DNA from: an uncultured Oscillospiraceae bacterium
GTDB taxonomy: Bacteria; Bacillota; Clostridia; Oscillospirales; Oscillospiraceae
Assembly (NCBI GenBank): GCA_934546685.1
Contig: CAKTEB010000001.1
Location: forward strand, 1 to 64,000
Length of the DNA: 64,000 nucleotides
Direction of reading: 5' to 3'
Made by a program: the position numbers and the translations under genes. Position 1 is the stretch's first letter, and every line of letters starts with the position of its first letter. Of this stretch, positions 8,921 to 17,803 are shown in pieces. A model generated the notes under the pieces. That model was not told the origin of the DNA and did not search any database. It saw only the letters and a list, made by a program, of their open reading frames with translations.

Positions 8921-9913
8921 CTATCCGTGTCCGCTGAGATGCTTCATGAGGAATGCGCCAGGACGCCGGAGATTCATCCGAATCATAGGGCCGTATATAC
9001 GGTATTTGAGCTTTTCTTTTTTCGAAAGGGCGGGGCTTCGGAACAGCTCCTTCCGGTAGACCCGAAGCTCCGGCAGCATTTCCCGGATCTCCTGGCCCTG
9101 GCCCGCGATCACCGCGTGGAACATGAGATCCCGGACGCCCTTTTGATATTTCATCTCCGCCAGGGCCAGCACCGCCGGATCCGCATCCTGGCACAGCTCT
9201 ACGATTTTCTTTCGGGCGGTCAGCTCCGTCTTCTTCCGATCCGTCAGCCGGCCATACATGGCCCCGCTGGTGCGCACCGTATACCGGTACAGGGGCTCCG
9301 GTGTAAATACCGCCCGCTCCACCCGGCTTCGGAACAGGTATTCGCCGTCCTCCACAATGTGAAGGGTCTCGTCAAAGGGGATCCACTGGCCAGCATCGTC
9401 CTGCAAGGCCTCCCGGCGGAAGAGCTTGTTCCAGACCACGGTGGTGTAGCCCGCGGGCTCCAGCAGCAACCGCCGGAAGCCGTCCCGATCTGTAACCTGG
9501 AGCGTGCCGGAAACGGGGAGATGATCCTGGGCCCCGGAGGCCTCATAGATCCGGGTAAAGCCGCAGACGGCGCACTGGGCTTCGTGGGTCTCCAGCAGAT
9601 CAAGAAGCGCAGAAAAGTATCCAGGCTCCAGGATGTCGTCCGCATCCGCAAAGCCGATATACTCGCCTCTGGCCGCCTTCAGCGCCCGATTCCTGGCCGC
9701 GCTGACACCGCCGTTGGGGCCGGTAACCACAGTGATCCGTGGATCCCTGGCGGCCAGGGCCCGGATGGTCTCCAGGGAGCCGTCCTGGGAGCCGTCGTCG
9801 CTGAGGATCAGCTGGAGCTCCGCCTCCACCTGCTGTCCCAAAATAGACTGAACCAGGGGCGCAAGAAACGCCCCTGCATTGTATACCGGGACAATGACAC
9901 TGATACAGCTCAT
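8921..9913 (-). CDS. family 2 glycosyltransferase
   Basis: 330 residues. N-terminal GT-A fold signature [14 protein letters not shown], then [12 protein letters not shown] and the metal-binding DXD-like motif in [13 protein letters not shown] (about residues 80-95). The start at 9913 forms a 4-base ATGA overlap with tagD and excludes an upstream extension that would run through it. The C-terminal region (about 220-330) is basic and may contact the membrane. It should add one sugar to the undecaprenyl-linked repeat unit; donor unknown. Confidence 0.85.
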   Translation of the reverse strand: MSCISVIVPVYNAGAFLAPLVQSILGQQVEAELQLILSDDGSQDGSLETIRALAARDPRITVVTGPNGGVSAARNRALKAARGEYIGFADADDILEPGYFSALLDLLETHEAQCAVCGFTRIYEASGAQDHLPVSGTLQVTDRDGFRRLLLEPAGYTTVVWNKLFRREALQDDAGQWIPFDETLHIVEDGEYLFRSRVERAVFTPEPLYRYTVRTSGAMYGRLTDRKKTELTARKKIVELCQDADPAVLALAEMKYQKGVRDLMFHAVIAGQGQEIREMLPELRVYRKELFRSPALSKKEKLKYRIYGPMIRMNLRRPGAFLMKHLSGHG

Positions 9914-10302
9914 TCCCGGCCCAATTCCCTTTTGATCTTCGTGGTGGAGATCTCCGGGGTTCTGGGCAGGTACACCACCTGGCACAGATCCTGGAGAAAG
10001 TCAAACTTCCCCTGCCAGTCATCGCCCATCACGAAGGTATCCACATGGTACAGAGGAATATCCGTCCGCTTCTGCTCCCAGCTCTCTTCGGGGATCACCA
10101 AGTCCACATAGCGGATGGCCTCCAGGAGCTTTTTCCGTTCCTCATAGGAAAAATAACAGACCTTGTTCTTCTGCTTTAGATTGAATTCATCGGTGGACAG
10201 GGCCACGATCAGATAATCTCCCAGGGCTCTGGCCCGGCGCAGGAGATTGATGTGGCCGTAATGCAGAAGGTCAAAGGTTCCGTATGTGATCACTCGTCTC
10301 AT
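9910..10302 (-). CDS. tagD: glycerol-3-phosphate cytidylyltransferase
   Basis: 130 residues, the normal length for TagD/GCT. It makes CDP-glycerol from CTP and glycerol-3-phosphate. Visible motifs are the nucleotidyltransferase HxGH ([10 protein letters not shown]), GDDWQGKFD and the C-terminal [10 protein letters not shown], corresponding to RTxGISTT of the family. ATGA overlaps on both sides tie it to the LicD-family gene upstream and the GT2 downstream, so its CDP-glycerol is very likely used for this polysaccharide. No CDP-glycerol glycerophosphotransferase of TagB/TagF type is present in the window. Confidence 0.93.
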   Translation of the reverse strand: MRRVITYGTFDLLHYGHINLLRRARALGDYLIVALSTDEFNLKQKNKVCYFSYEERKKLLEAIRYVDLVIPEESWEQKRTDIPLYHVDTFVMGDDWQGKFDFLQDLCQVVYLPRTPEISTTKIKRELGRE

Positions 10303-11141
10303 GGCGTGTCCTCTCCAGCGCTCCCGGTCACCGTGCCGTGCTTGTTCTGCTCGTCCTTGGGCGGGGGCGTCATATAGTCACCGTACATCTGGCGCAGCAC
10401 CGCGTCATAGTCCGCAGGGGCCAGCAGGGTCAGGGATTCAAAGGGGTATTCCGCCAAATGGTCATAGATGGCCTTGGGGAACATCTCCCGAAATTTATAG
10501 GCGCCCATGAAATTGACCACTTGCCCAGCACCCTCATAGGGATACTTTTTCAGGCACTTGTCAATGAGCGCCATGCGCTTATGGGTATCCAGCCGGGACT
10601 CCAGATGCAGATGCTTCCCCAATGCAATGAGGATCCGCTCGTGAAGGGGCCGGTGGCTGAGATTCACCGCCACCACCTGGGAGAACTGACTGAACTTCAG
10701 CATCATCCGCAGATAGAGGAGCCGGTACTTGTGGAAAAAGCAGCCTACCTTAGACTTCGGCATGCCGTCTAAGGGGAACAGGTCGATCCAGGCGCTCCGG
10801 GTCTTTGCCACCTGGGCGGAGGTGTCCAGGATCTCAAAGCTGGGATCCACCACCTGGGCGGGGTAATAGGCCATATCCGGATCCTTTTCAAACTGCCGGA
10901 GCACATAGCCCTGGGGCAGCTCCTGGGGAGCGACCTTCAAAAATGTCTCGTAGTCATCCCGGCTCATGCCAAGATCCACATCGTCATCCCAGGGGATAAA
11001 CCCCTTGTGCCGGACTGCCCCCAAAAAGGTGCCGCCCATCATAAATACCGTCAGGTTGTGCTTCTCACAGATCTCAAGCACCGCCTTTACCAGCTCCAGC
11101 TCGCACAGCTGAAGCTCCCGCAGGGTATGCTCCACGCTCAT
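10299..11141 (-). CDS. LicD-family phosphotransferase
   Basis: 280 residues. The LicD/fukutin nucleotidyltransferase core is clear: [27 protein letters not shown] (quoted in parts: [24 protein letters not shown]), about residues 34-60, with the metal-binding DDD. LicD proteins transfer phosphocholine or, in other members, phosphoglycerol or phosphoribitol from CDP-alcohols to glycans. Here the neighbour is tagD with a 4-base overlap, and no choline genes are seen, so phosphoglycerol transfer is the more likely activity (inference). Confidence 0.85.
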   Translation of the reverse strand: MSVEHTLRELQLCELELVKAVLEICEKHNLTVFMMGGTFLGAVRHKGFIPWDDDVDLGMSRDDYETFLKVAPQELPQGYVLRQFEKDPDMAYYPAQVVDPSFEILDTSAQVAKTRSAWIDLFPLDGMPKSKVGCFFHKYRLLYLRMMLKFSQFSQVVAVNLSHRPLHERILIALGKHLHLESRLDTHKRMALIDKCLKKYPYEGAGQVVNFMGAYKFREMFPKAIYDHLAEYPFESLTLLAPADYDAVLRQMYGDYMTPPPKDEQNKHGTVTGSAGEDTP

Positions 11142-11902
11142 TCCTCTTTCCCGGATGTAAACTTTCGCTTCAAAAAAGCGCCGCCCTTTTTGAGCCAGTT
11201 CTGCTTCTCCATAAACATCACCGGCACCTCCCGATAGGGAATATGGTTGGCCGTAAGATACACGTCCAACAGCCGCTCCGACAGAAAGCCGAAGACCCGT
11301 TTGTCATACTGACTGTAGCCGGAGGTGTCGATCTGGGTCTCCACCTGGCTGAGAATATCGAAGAGCCACCGGCAGTAGCTATCGAAGATCTCCCATTTCA
11401 TCAGGAACATATTGTAGATATGGGTCCAGGAGCGGTGTTTCATCTCCTCCGCCGCGGCCCGATAACTCTCACCCTGGGCCGAAACCAGCTTCAGAGCCAG
11501 ATCCAGGGGCTCCGCCGGGTGGGCATGGATATACTGGTTATAGACGGTCTCGATATAGTAATGCCGTTTTTTGGGCAGGATCACGTCGTTGCTCCTTAGG
11601 AGCTCCTGGGCCTGGGCCCCGGTGAGGATGCAGTCCCATTTGTCCCGTCCCCGCTTCCCCCGGAAATACCGGCGGTAGTGGGACAGGCCGATGTAATCCG
11701 CCTCAAGGTTCTTCCAAGCCCAGTAAATGCCCGTCAGCTCACAGTAGCTGGGGTTTTTCCGTGAGATATTTTCCCCGCTATCGTCTCCCTGGAAGCCAAG
11801 CTCCAGATCCTTCCCAGCCTTGCCCACATGGATGGGCAGATACATGGGATCCGCAGGCATCCGATAGGCCTTATGAGCCGCCACCAGCATGATGATCTTC
11901 AT
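11138..11902 (-). CDS. DUF4422 glycosyltransferase-like protein
   Basis: 254 residues. It matches the DUF4422 pattern: IIMLVAAHKAY at the N-terminus, ENISRKNPSYCELTGIYWAW and the hallmark GLSHYRRYF (about residue 95). Proteins of this family sit in capsule and exopolysaccharide loci and are thought to be glycosyltransferases; here the gene follows glf with an ATGA overlap, which suggests galactofuranosyl transfer (inference). The C-terminus has aromatic and basic residues (VMFMEKQNWLKKGG) suited to membrane contact. Confidence 0.8.
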   Translation of the reverse strand: MKIIMLVAAHKAYRMPADPMYLPIHVGKAGKDLELGFQGDDSGENISRKNPSYCELTGIYWAWKNLEADYIGLSHYRRYFRGKRGRDKWDCILTGAQAQELLRSNDVILPKKRHYYIETVYNQYIHAHPAEPLDLALKLVSAQGESYRAAAEEMKHRSWTHIYNMFLMKWEIFDSYCRWLFDILSQVETQIDTSGYSQYDKRVFGFLSERLLDVYLTANHIPYREVPVMFMEKQNWLKKGGAFLKRKFTSGKEE

Positions 11903-12990
11903 AGCTTCTCCTGTACCAGCCGAAGGGACGAGGCGATGACCTTGTCCATGTCATAATACTTGTATTCGCCCAGCCGTCCCCCGAAGGTGACCCCGGGCTC
12001 CCGGGCCGCCAGCGCCGCATACTTTTCATACAGGGCGTTATTGGCCTCATCGTTCACCGTATAATAGGGCTCCATGCCGGGCTTCCAGTCCGCGGGATAC
12101 TCCCGGGTGATAACGGTCTTCTCCTGGGTGCCGAAGGTAAAGTGCTTATGCTCGATAATCCGGGTGTAGGGGGTCTCCCGATCCGTATAGTTCACCACGG
12201 CGTTGCCCTGGTAGTTGTCGGTATCCAGGATCTCCGTCTCGAACCGCAGGGAACGGAACTGGAGGGGGCCGTACTGATAGTCAAAATACTGGTCAATGGG
12301 TCCGGTGTAGATGACCTCCCGGGCCAGGGGCCGCAGCTCCCGCCGATGGGCCAGATAGTCGCAGCCCAGGCGCACCTCGACGCCCTCCAGCAGCCGTTCG
12401 AAGATGGCGGTATAGCCGTCCTCGGGGATGCCCTGGTACCGGTCCGTGAAATAGTTGTTGTTATAGGTGAAGCGCACCGGCAGCCGCCGGATGATAAAGG
12501 AGGGAAGCTCTGTGCAGGGGCGGCCCCACTGCTTCTCCGTATAGCCCTTTACCAGCTTCTCATAGATATCCCGGCCCACCAGGGAGATGGCCTGCTCCTC
12601 CAGATTCTGAGGATCGGTGATGGCTCCCTTTTGGCGGTCAATGATCTCCTTGGCCTCCTTGGGCGTGGAAATGCCCCACAGGCGGCTGAAGGTATTCATA
12701 TTAAAGGGCATGTTGTAGATCTCGCCCTTGTAATTTGCGATAGGGGAGTTGACATAATTATTAAACTCCGCAAACTGGCCAATATAGCTCCACACAGCCT
12801 TGTCGGAGGTGTGGAAAATATGCGCGCCATAGCGATGGACGGCAATGCCCTCTACCATCTCCGTATAGCAGTTGCCGCCGATGTGATCCCGCTTCTCCAC
12901 CACCAGGCACTTCTTGCCCCTGGCTGTGGCCTCATGGGCGAACACCGCGCCGAAAAATCCCGCGCCTACGATCAGATAGTCGTATTCCAT
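11899..12990 (-). CDS. glf: UDP-galactopyranose mutase
   Basis: 363 residues, standard length. FAD-dependent enzyme converting UDP-galactopyranose to UDP-galactofuranose. N-terminal dinucleotide-binding motif GAGFFGAVFA with VVEKRDHIGGN, then the family motif HRYGAHIFHTS (about residue 52-62) and NMPFNMNTF. AGGAGG precedes the ATG. With galE at 60710 supplying UDP-galactose, this implies a galactofuranose-containing surface polymer. Confidence 0.95.
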   Translation of the reverse strand: MEYDYLIVGAGFFGAVFAHEATARGKKCLVVEKRDHIGGNCYTEMVEGIAVHRYGAHIFHTSDKAVWSYIGQFAEFNNYVNSPIANYKGEIYNMPFNMNTFSRLWGISTPKEAKEIIDRQKGAITDPQNLEEQAISLVGRDIYEKLVKGYTEKQWGRPCTELPSFIIRRLPVRFTYNNNYFTDRYQGIPEDGYTAIFERLLEGVEVRLGCDYLAHRRELRPLAREVIYTGPIDQYFDYQYGPLQFRSLRFETEILDTDNYQGNAVVNYTDRETPYTRIIEHKHFTFGTQEKTVITREYPADWKPGMEPYYTVNDEANNALYEKYAALAAREPGVTFGGRLGEYKYYDMDKVIASSLRLVQEKL

Positions 12991-13026
12991 GAAAAGCTCC
13001 TCCTGATGTTTGTGTGATCCCGGGGC

Positions 13027-13683
13027 TTACCGTGCGCCGTCCTGGCGCAGCACCGCGCCCACAGTCTTGAACAAGATCTTGGTATCCAGCCAAAGGCCCC
13101 GATCTCGGACGTATTCCAGCTCCAGCTGCTGCCGGGCGCCGTTTTCGTAGTTGACGTTGCTGCGTCCGCTGGTCTGCCAAAGGCCCGTGAGCCCGGGCTT
13201 GCAGGACAGCAGCAGATCCCGCTTATCCCCGTAAAGCTCCGTCTCCTCCTGGAGCACCGGTCTGGGCCCCACCATAGACAGCTGCCCCGCAAAAATGTTC
13301 AGCAGCTGCGGCAGCTCATCCAGGCTGGTCTTCCGCAGGATCGCGCCCACTTTTGTGACCCGGGGGTCGTGTCTGAGCTTATAGTTCCGGTGGTACTCCA
13401 CCAGCTCCTGGGGCGTCAGCATATCCTCCAGCCGATCCGCGTTGAGCTTCATGCTCCGGAACTTGTAGACTGTGATGGGCTTGCCGCCCCGGCCTACCCG
13501 TTGGGCCTTATAGAGCACCGGCCCCCGATCCTCCAGATAGATGGCCGCTGAAATAATCAGCAGCACCGGAGACAGCACCACAAGGGCGACGAAGGACACC
13601 AGCACATCAAAAATTCGCTTGATGCACTCGTAGACAGGCTTTTTATGAAATTCGGCGTTTGCGAATGAAACTTCGTTTTCCAA
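13027..13683 (-). CDS. priming sugar-phosphate transferase
   Basis: 218 residues, a short monotopic phosphoglycosyl transferase. One N-terminal membrane segment (about 26-50), then the catalytic core: RGPVLYKAQRVGRGGKPI, VYKFRSM, LRKTSLDELPQLLNIF, MVGPRP and KPGLTGLWQTSGRSN. It transfers a sugar-1-phosphate onto undecaprenyl phosphate, starting repeat-unit synthesis. The start is a TTG at 13683, since no ATG or GTG is available before the core; a GGAG lies 9 bases upstream. Sugar specificity (Gal, Glc or GlcNAc-type) is not readable. Confidence 0.9.
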   Translation of the reverse strand: MENEVSFANAEFHKKPVYECIKRIFDVLVSFVALVVLSPVLLIISAAIYLEDRGPVLYKAQRVGRGGKPITVYKFRSMKLNADRLEDMLTPQELVEYHRNYKLRHDPRVTKVGAILRKTSLDELPQLLNIFAGQLSMVGPRPVLQEETELYGDKRDLLLSCKPGLTGLWQTSGRSNVNYENGARQQLELEYVRDRGLWLDTKILFKTVGAVLRQDGAR

Positions 13684-13703
13684 GCCGCATCACTCCATTT
13701 GCG

Positions 13704-14573
13704 TCAGTCCAGATCTCCCGCAATGGCGGTCAGATACTGACCATACTTCGTTTTCTCCATGGTTCTGGCCAGCTCTAATAGCTGATCCGTGTCGATCCAG
13801 CCGTTCCGAAGGGCAGTCTCCTCCAGGCAGCCGATCATCTTGCCGCTGCGCTGGGCCGCCCGGATGGAGCCAGCCGCCTCGTAGAGGCTGTCGGCGTTGC
13901 CGGTATCGAACCAGGTAAATTCATCGCCCAGGGTCACCACATGGAGCATCTGCTTCTCCAGATAGAGATTGTTCACCGCGGTGATCTCCAGCTCGCCCCG
14001 GGCAGAGGGCTGGATCTTCTTTGCGATCTCGATGACCTTGTTGTCGTAGAAGTAGAGGCCGGGTACGATGTAGTTGGACTTAGGATGGGTGGGCTTCTCC
14101 TCGATGGACAGAGCCTTGCCATTTCGGTCGATCTCCACCACGCCGAAGGCCCGGGGATCGGCCACATAGTAGCCGAAGATGGTGGCGCCCTCGGTGTTCT
14201 GCATGGCCGTCCGCAGCTTCCGGCGGAAGGCGGGGCCGTAGAAGATATTGTCGCCCAGGGCCAGGCACACCGAGTCGTCGCCGATAAAATCCTCGGCGAT
14301 CAGGAAGGCATCGGCAATACCCCGCTGAACCTTCTGCTCCCGGTAGGTGATGCGGATGCCCAGCTGAGAGCCGTCTCCCAGCAGATTCACAAAGGGATCC
14401 ATATCATCCGGGGGAACGATCACCATAACGTCCCGAATTCCCGCGGTCATCAGCACCGTCAGGGGATAGTAGATCATGGGCTTATCATAAACCGGCAGAA
14501 GCGGCTTGCATACAGGTCTCGTAATCGGGTAGAGGCGGGTTCCCTTTCCCGCTGCCAAAATGATGCCTTTCAT
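13704..14573 (-). CDS. rfbA: glucose-1-phosphate thymidylyltransferase
   Basis: 289 residues, typical RmlA length. Makes dTDP-glucose from glucose-1-phosphate and dTTP. Signature GIILAAGKGTRLYPIT at the N-terminus, then KPLLPVYDKPMIYYPL and ALGDNIFYG. Start at the ATG at 14573, preceded by GGAAAGGA. The partners rfbB, rfbC and rfbD are not in this window, so either they lie elsewhere or dTDP-glucose feeds another sugar pathway. Confidence 0.92.
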   Translation of the reverse strand: MKGIILAAGKGTRLYPITRPVCKPLLPVYDKPMIYYPLTVLMTAGIRDVMVIVPPDDMDPFVNLLGDGSQLGIRITYREQKVQRGIADAFLIAEDFIGDDSVCLALGDNIFYGPAFRRKLRTAMQNTEGATIFGYYVADPRAFGVVEIDRNGKALSIEEKPTHPKSNYIVPGLYFYDNKVIEIAKKIQPSARGELEITAVNNLYLEKQMLHVVTLGDEFTWFDTGNADSLYEAAGSIRAAQRSGKMIGCLEETALRNGWIDTDQLLELARTMEKTKYGQYLTAIAGDLD

Positions 14574-14637
14574 AGTAAAGTCCTTTCCGCGCATGGCGCA
14601 AAGCTGTTAATTTTCAACAAAAATATAGAACTTTTCT

Positions 14638-15180
14638 TCACAGGTCCTTAACCTGTTTATCATATTCGATAATTGGCGCTTTGTCAATATTGGCCGTGGC
14701 TCCGGGGCTCTTTTTCTTCTGCCGAAGGGCTCGGAAGAAGTTTCGGAGCAGCTGGGCGCAGGGCTCCTCCAGCACGCCGCCGATGACTTGGGGCCTGTGA
14801 TTATAGGGCAGGGCGAAGAGATCCGTAACAGAGCCCACCGAGCCCGCCTTAGGATCCTTGGCCCCGTAGACCACCACCGGGATCCGGGCGTTGATGATCG
14901 CCCCGGCGCACATAGGGCAGGGCTCCAGGGTCACATAGAGCCGGCACTGCCACAGCCGCCAGCCTCCTAAGGTTCGGCAGGCCTCGTCAATGGCCATAAG
15001 CTCCGCGTGGCCCAGGGCGGTCTTTCCGGTCTCCCGGCGGTTATATCCCCGGCCCACGATCTCCCCGTTCCGAGTGATAACGCAGCCGATGGGCACCTCC
15101 CCTAGGGCTCCGGCCTTTCGGGCCAGGATCATGGCCTCCTCCATCATTTTAAGATCCAGCGTCTCCAGCTCTGTCTCCAT
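14638..15180 (-). CDS. tadA: tRNA adenosine(34) deaminase
   Basis: 180 residues. Zinc deaminase converting A34 to inosine in tRNA-Arg(ACG). HAE (in GHAELMAID) and PCPMC (in LEPCPMCAGAI) supply the zinc ligands and catalytic Glu. The ATG at 15180 (TGATG with the GtrA stop, GGGAGG 7 bases upstream) is preferred to a GTG one codon earlier. The C-terminus, about residues 150-180, is a longer Lys-rich tail than usual. A housekeeping gene inside a polysaccharide operon is unusual; cytosine or guanine deamination is a less likely alternative. Confidence 0.88.
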   Translation of the reverse strand: METELETLDLKMMEEAMILARKAGALGEVPIGCVITRNGEIVGRGYNRRETGKTALGHAELMAIDEACRTLGGWRLWQCRLYVTLEPCPMCAGAIINARIPVVVYGAKDPKAGSVGSVTDLFALPYNHRPQVIGGVLEEPCAQLLRNFFRALRQKKKSPGATANIDKAPIIEYDKQVKDL

Positions 15181-15602
15181 CACGCCGCCTCCCGAGATCT
15201 GAAAATCAGGAATTTACTGAACACATAGTTCATGGCAATGACCAGGACGGTGATGATGGTCTTCGCCGCGCCGCCCCGGACGCCCAAAAGCGGCCGGTCA
15301 AAGCCCCGGCGCACCAGGGCATCGGTGCCCCAGACCTGCACCACCAGGCTGGTCGCCCGGGCCGCCGCAAACTCCAAAAACTCCAGCAGCAGGGCCTTTA
15401 TCCCCTCGTGCCGCCGGAATACAAAATACTTGTTGGTGAGAAAGGCCGTGATCAGGGCCGCTGCCCATCCCGCGCCGTTGGCCAGCCGGATGCCCAGGGT
15501 ATCCACCGTCAGGGCGTATACCCCCAGATCCGCCGCCACCGCGGCAATTCCCCACAGGGCATACCGCAGGAATTCACCGTGCCGTTTCAGGAAGTTTTTC
15601 AC
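15180..15602 (-). CDS. GtrA-like membrane protein
   Basis: 140 residues with four membrane segments in the GtrA pattern: FLRYALWGIAAVAADLGVYA, GWAAALITAFLTNKYFVFRR, a central hydrophobic segment and NYVFSKFLIFR. GtrA-family proteins are linked to surface glycan modification, often as helpers that handle undecaprenyl-linked sugars. GTG start with AAAGGAG 8 bases upstream. It is the first gene of the operon. Confidence 0.88.
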   Translation of the reverse strand: MKNFLKRHGEFLRYALWGIAAVAADLGVYALTVDTLGIRLANGAGWAAALITAFLTNKYFVFRRHEGIKALLLEFLEFAAARATSLVVQVWGTDALVRRGFDRPLLGVRGGAAKTIITVLVIAMNYVFSKFLIFRSREAA

Positions 15603-15665
15603 AGCTTCCGCTCCTTTGTTCCGTCTTTTACGCCGTCCTTATCTCTGCGGCGCATGTGTGCCCCT

Positions 15666-15694
15666 ATACTATATCAAATGGGACGAAAAGTCAA
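15666..15694 (-). promoter_or_regulatory. promoter of the polysaccharide operon
   Basis: On the minus strand TTGACT, 17 bases, TAGTAT, about 64 bases before the GTG of the GtrA gene. No terminator is visible before the hairpin at 5086, and genes overlap or are at most about 64 bases apart. Confidence 0.7.
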
Positions 15695-15766
15695 AAACAA
15701 CGTAATATATTTGTAAAGATTTCTGCCGAAAGCCCGGGAGCGGCGGCGGAAATTCCGCCGCTTTGG

Positions 15767-15795
15767 TTGTAATTAGAGGGGGAATGTGGTATGCT
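15767..15795 (+). promoter_or_regulatory. promoter of the DUF2207-like gene
   Basis: TTGTAA, 17 bases, TATGCT. An 8-bp hairpin (15743-15750 with 15754-15761) lies just upstream. Confidence 0.6.
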
Positions 15796-15823
15796 AGTTA
15801 CATTAAATATTGGAGTGTGACAG

Positions 15824-17506
15824 ATGAAAAAAGCGATTTTTTCCCTGTTTTTCATATGCCTGCTCTCCTTTGCCGTCTTTGCCGACTACCAGGTGGATCA
15901 GTCCACCGTCAACGCAGAGGTCAGCAGAACCGGCAGAGCGCAGGTAACGGCCACCTTTCAGGTGACCTTTGACGCGGCCCAGGAGGAGCTTCGGGTTCCC
16001 CTGCCGGAGGGCAGCGTCAGCCGGGTCTCCGCGGAGACCTATCATTATAATGTAGATGAGACCGCCGACGGGGTAGACGTGGTGCTCACCGGCAGCTTTG
16101 CCGGAACGCAGACCGTTACGGTGTCCTATACCGTCAGCGCGTCCCCCACCAGCACCGCCGACGGCGAGGTATACCAGATTGGGCTGCTCAGCTCCCGCTG
16201 GGCCTGCACCGTGGGGGCGTGCAGCTTCCAGGTGATCCTGCCCCAGCCCTCCGGCACCATGCCGGAAGGTTATACCATTGCGCCCCAGTTGCTCAGCGGC
16301 TATTACGGCGCCCTGAAGGATACGGACGTTGGCCTGACCGTAAACGGTACCATCCTCACCGGCACCGCAGAAAACCGCATGGCCTACGATTCCCTGGCCC
16401 TGCAGGTAACCGTTCCCAGCGGCTATTTCTATGTGCGATCCTCGGCGTTGCCCATGGTGCACATCACCTATCTGTCCCTGGGCATGGCAGCGCTGCTGAT
16501 CCTTCTGGTGCTATATTGGCGACTCCGGATCAAGACTCCCAAGCAGGAGGTCTCACCCCGGCTGCTGACCCCCGGCGGCCTTCTTTCCTGCCAGCTGCCC
16601 CAGTTACTGGACGGCGGCACCTGCGACCTTGCGGTATTGATGCTGGAGTGGGCCAACCTGGGCTATCTCTCCATTCAGGTGAATAAAAAAGGCTATGTGA
16701 TCCTGACCCGGATGATCCCCATGAGCAGTGAGCGCAGCCAGGCGGAGCAGCGGCTCTTTGCCCGGATCTTCTCCACCGGCCCACGGGTCATCGCCACGCC
16801 GGGGCGCTTTGCCGCCGCGGCTGCCCGGTTCCGCCGCGCCTCCCGCCGCAGCCTCAACCGGGTGATCTTTGACCGAAAGGGCGGCAACGTGGTATTTTTG
16901 CAGCTGCCCTGCCGCCTGCTGCTGGCAGTGGGCGTGGGCTATCTGGCCGAGGCGCTCCTGCCAGAGGGCAGCGGATTTCTGGTGCTGGCAGTGCTGGCCG
17001 GCATAGCGGGCTTTGTATACAGCATCTATCTCCACAAATATCTCTCCCAGTGGGCCGCCTTGAACCGTTTCTCCCGGAACACGGCCATCTGTCTGGCGCT
17101 GGCCCTGGTGCTGGTCGTGCTGGGCCTGGTGGGCGGCGCATTCCTGGAGACAGCCATCGGCCTGGGCGCCTGCTGCTTCTCCGCGGTGGCCTCCAGCAGG
17201 GGGCCCCGCCGCAGCGTCCGCGGCCAGGAATTCCTGGCCCAGGCCAAGGGCTGCCAGATGTTCTATCGGAAGGTCACCTGGCAGCGGCTCCAGCTGCTCA
17301 CGGGCCGCAACGGCCGATTCTTCCAGCTCCAGCTTCCCAAGGCGGCGGCGCTGGGGGTGGACAAGGCCTTCGCCCAGCGCTTTGAGCGGCTTCCGGTCTC
17401 CTGGCCCGAATGGCTGGGCCGTGGCTCCGGCACTGCCACCGCCGCGGAACTCCAGCGGCAGATCGCCGTGATCCTCACAAATCTCCGGCTGGCCTTTGAA
17501 GCCTAA
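15824..17506 (+). CDS. DUF2207-like membrane protein
   Basis: 560 residues. Signal peptide (about 1-21, FAVFA-DYQ), an extracytoplasmic beta-rich part (22-205), a membrane segment (about 213-232), a cytoplasmic part starting with LTPGGLLSCQLPQLLDGG, LAVLMLEWANLGYLSI, and two or three further membrane helices around 365-465. This order, and the protease-resistant-looking winged-helix-like LAVLMLEWANLGYL region, fit the DUF2207 family, whose role is unknown. Divergent from the polysaccharide operon; own promoter and terminator. Confidence 0.6.
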   Translation: MKKAIFSLFFICLLSFAVFADYQVDQSTVNAEVSRTGRAQVTATFQVTFDAAQEELRVPLPEGSVSRVSAETYHYNVDETADGVDVVLTGSFAGTQTVTVSYTVSASPTSTADGEVYQIGLLSSRWACTVGACSFQVILPQPSGTMPEGYTIAPQLLSGYYGALKDTDVGLTVNGTILTGTAENRMAYDSLALQVTVPSGYFYVRSSALPMVHITYLSLGMAALLILLVLYWRLRIKTPKQEVSPRLLTPGGLLSCQLPQLLDGGTCDLAVLMLEWANLGYLSIQVNKKGYVILTRMIPMSSERSQAEQRLFARIFSTGPRVIATPGRFAAAAARFRRASRRSLNRVIFDRKGGNVVFLQLPCRLLLAVGVGYLAEALLPEGSGFLVLAVLAGIAGFVYSIYLHKYLSQWAALNRFSRNTAICLALALVLVVLGLVGGAFLETAIGLGACCFSAVASSRGPRRSVRGQEFLAQAKGCQMFYRKVTWQRLQLLTGRNGRFFQLQLPKAAALGVDKAFAQRFERLPVSWPEWLGRGSGTATAAELQRQIAVILTNLRLAFEA

Positions 17507-17514
17507 GCTGTGGC

Positions 17515-17548
17515 GCGTCCCGGCGGGAAGCCGGGACGCATTTTGTCT
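17515..17548 (+). terminator. intrinsic terminator
   Basis: 9-bp GC-rich stem (17515-17523 with 17531-17539), 7-base loop, then ATTTTGTCT. Confidence 0.8.
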
Positions 17549-17670
17549 ATTCAGCGTCCAAGAATGATGCAGATTCTTCCGTGAACGTCCATTCTGAATA
17601 CAAAAATGACAGAAATCCTGAGATAGAAGCGTTTTTATGGCGGAAATCCGGCATTTTTTATCACCTGTTC

Positions 17671-17699
17671 TTTACACAAAGGCTTCTTTGTGTTATACT
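17671..17699 (+). promoter_or_regulatory. murA promoter
   Basis: TTTACA, 17 bases, TATACT, giving a leader of about 100 bases before murA. A weaker TTGATA with CATACT lies at 17733-17762. Confidence 0.7.
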
Positions 17700-17803
17700 A
17701 GCGGCGCTGAACATATATTTATGTCAACAATTTTGATACTTTTGTCGCTTTGTCGGCATACTATAGAACGTAAGATAGAAATCAGAGATTGAGAGGGTGC
17801 ATT

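Noticed and set aside
13704..14573. dTDP-rhamnose synthesis cluster
   Set aside because: Only rfbA is present; rfbB, rfbC and rfbD are absent from the window.
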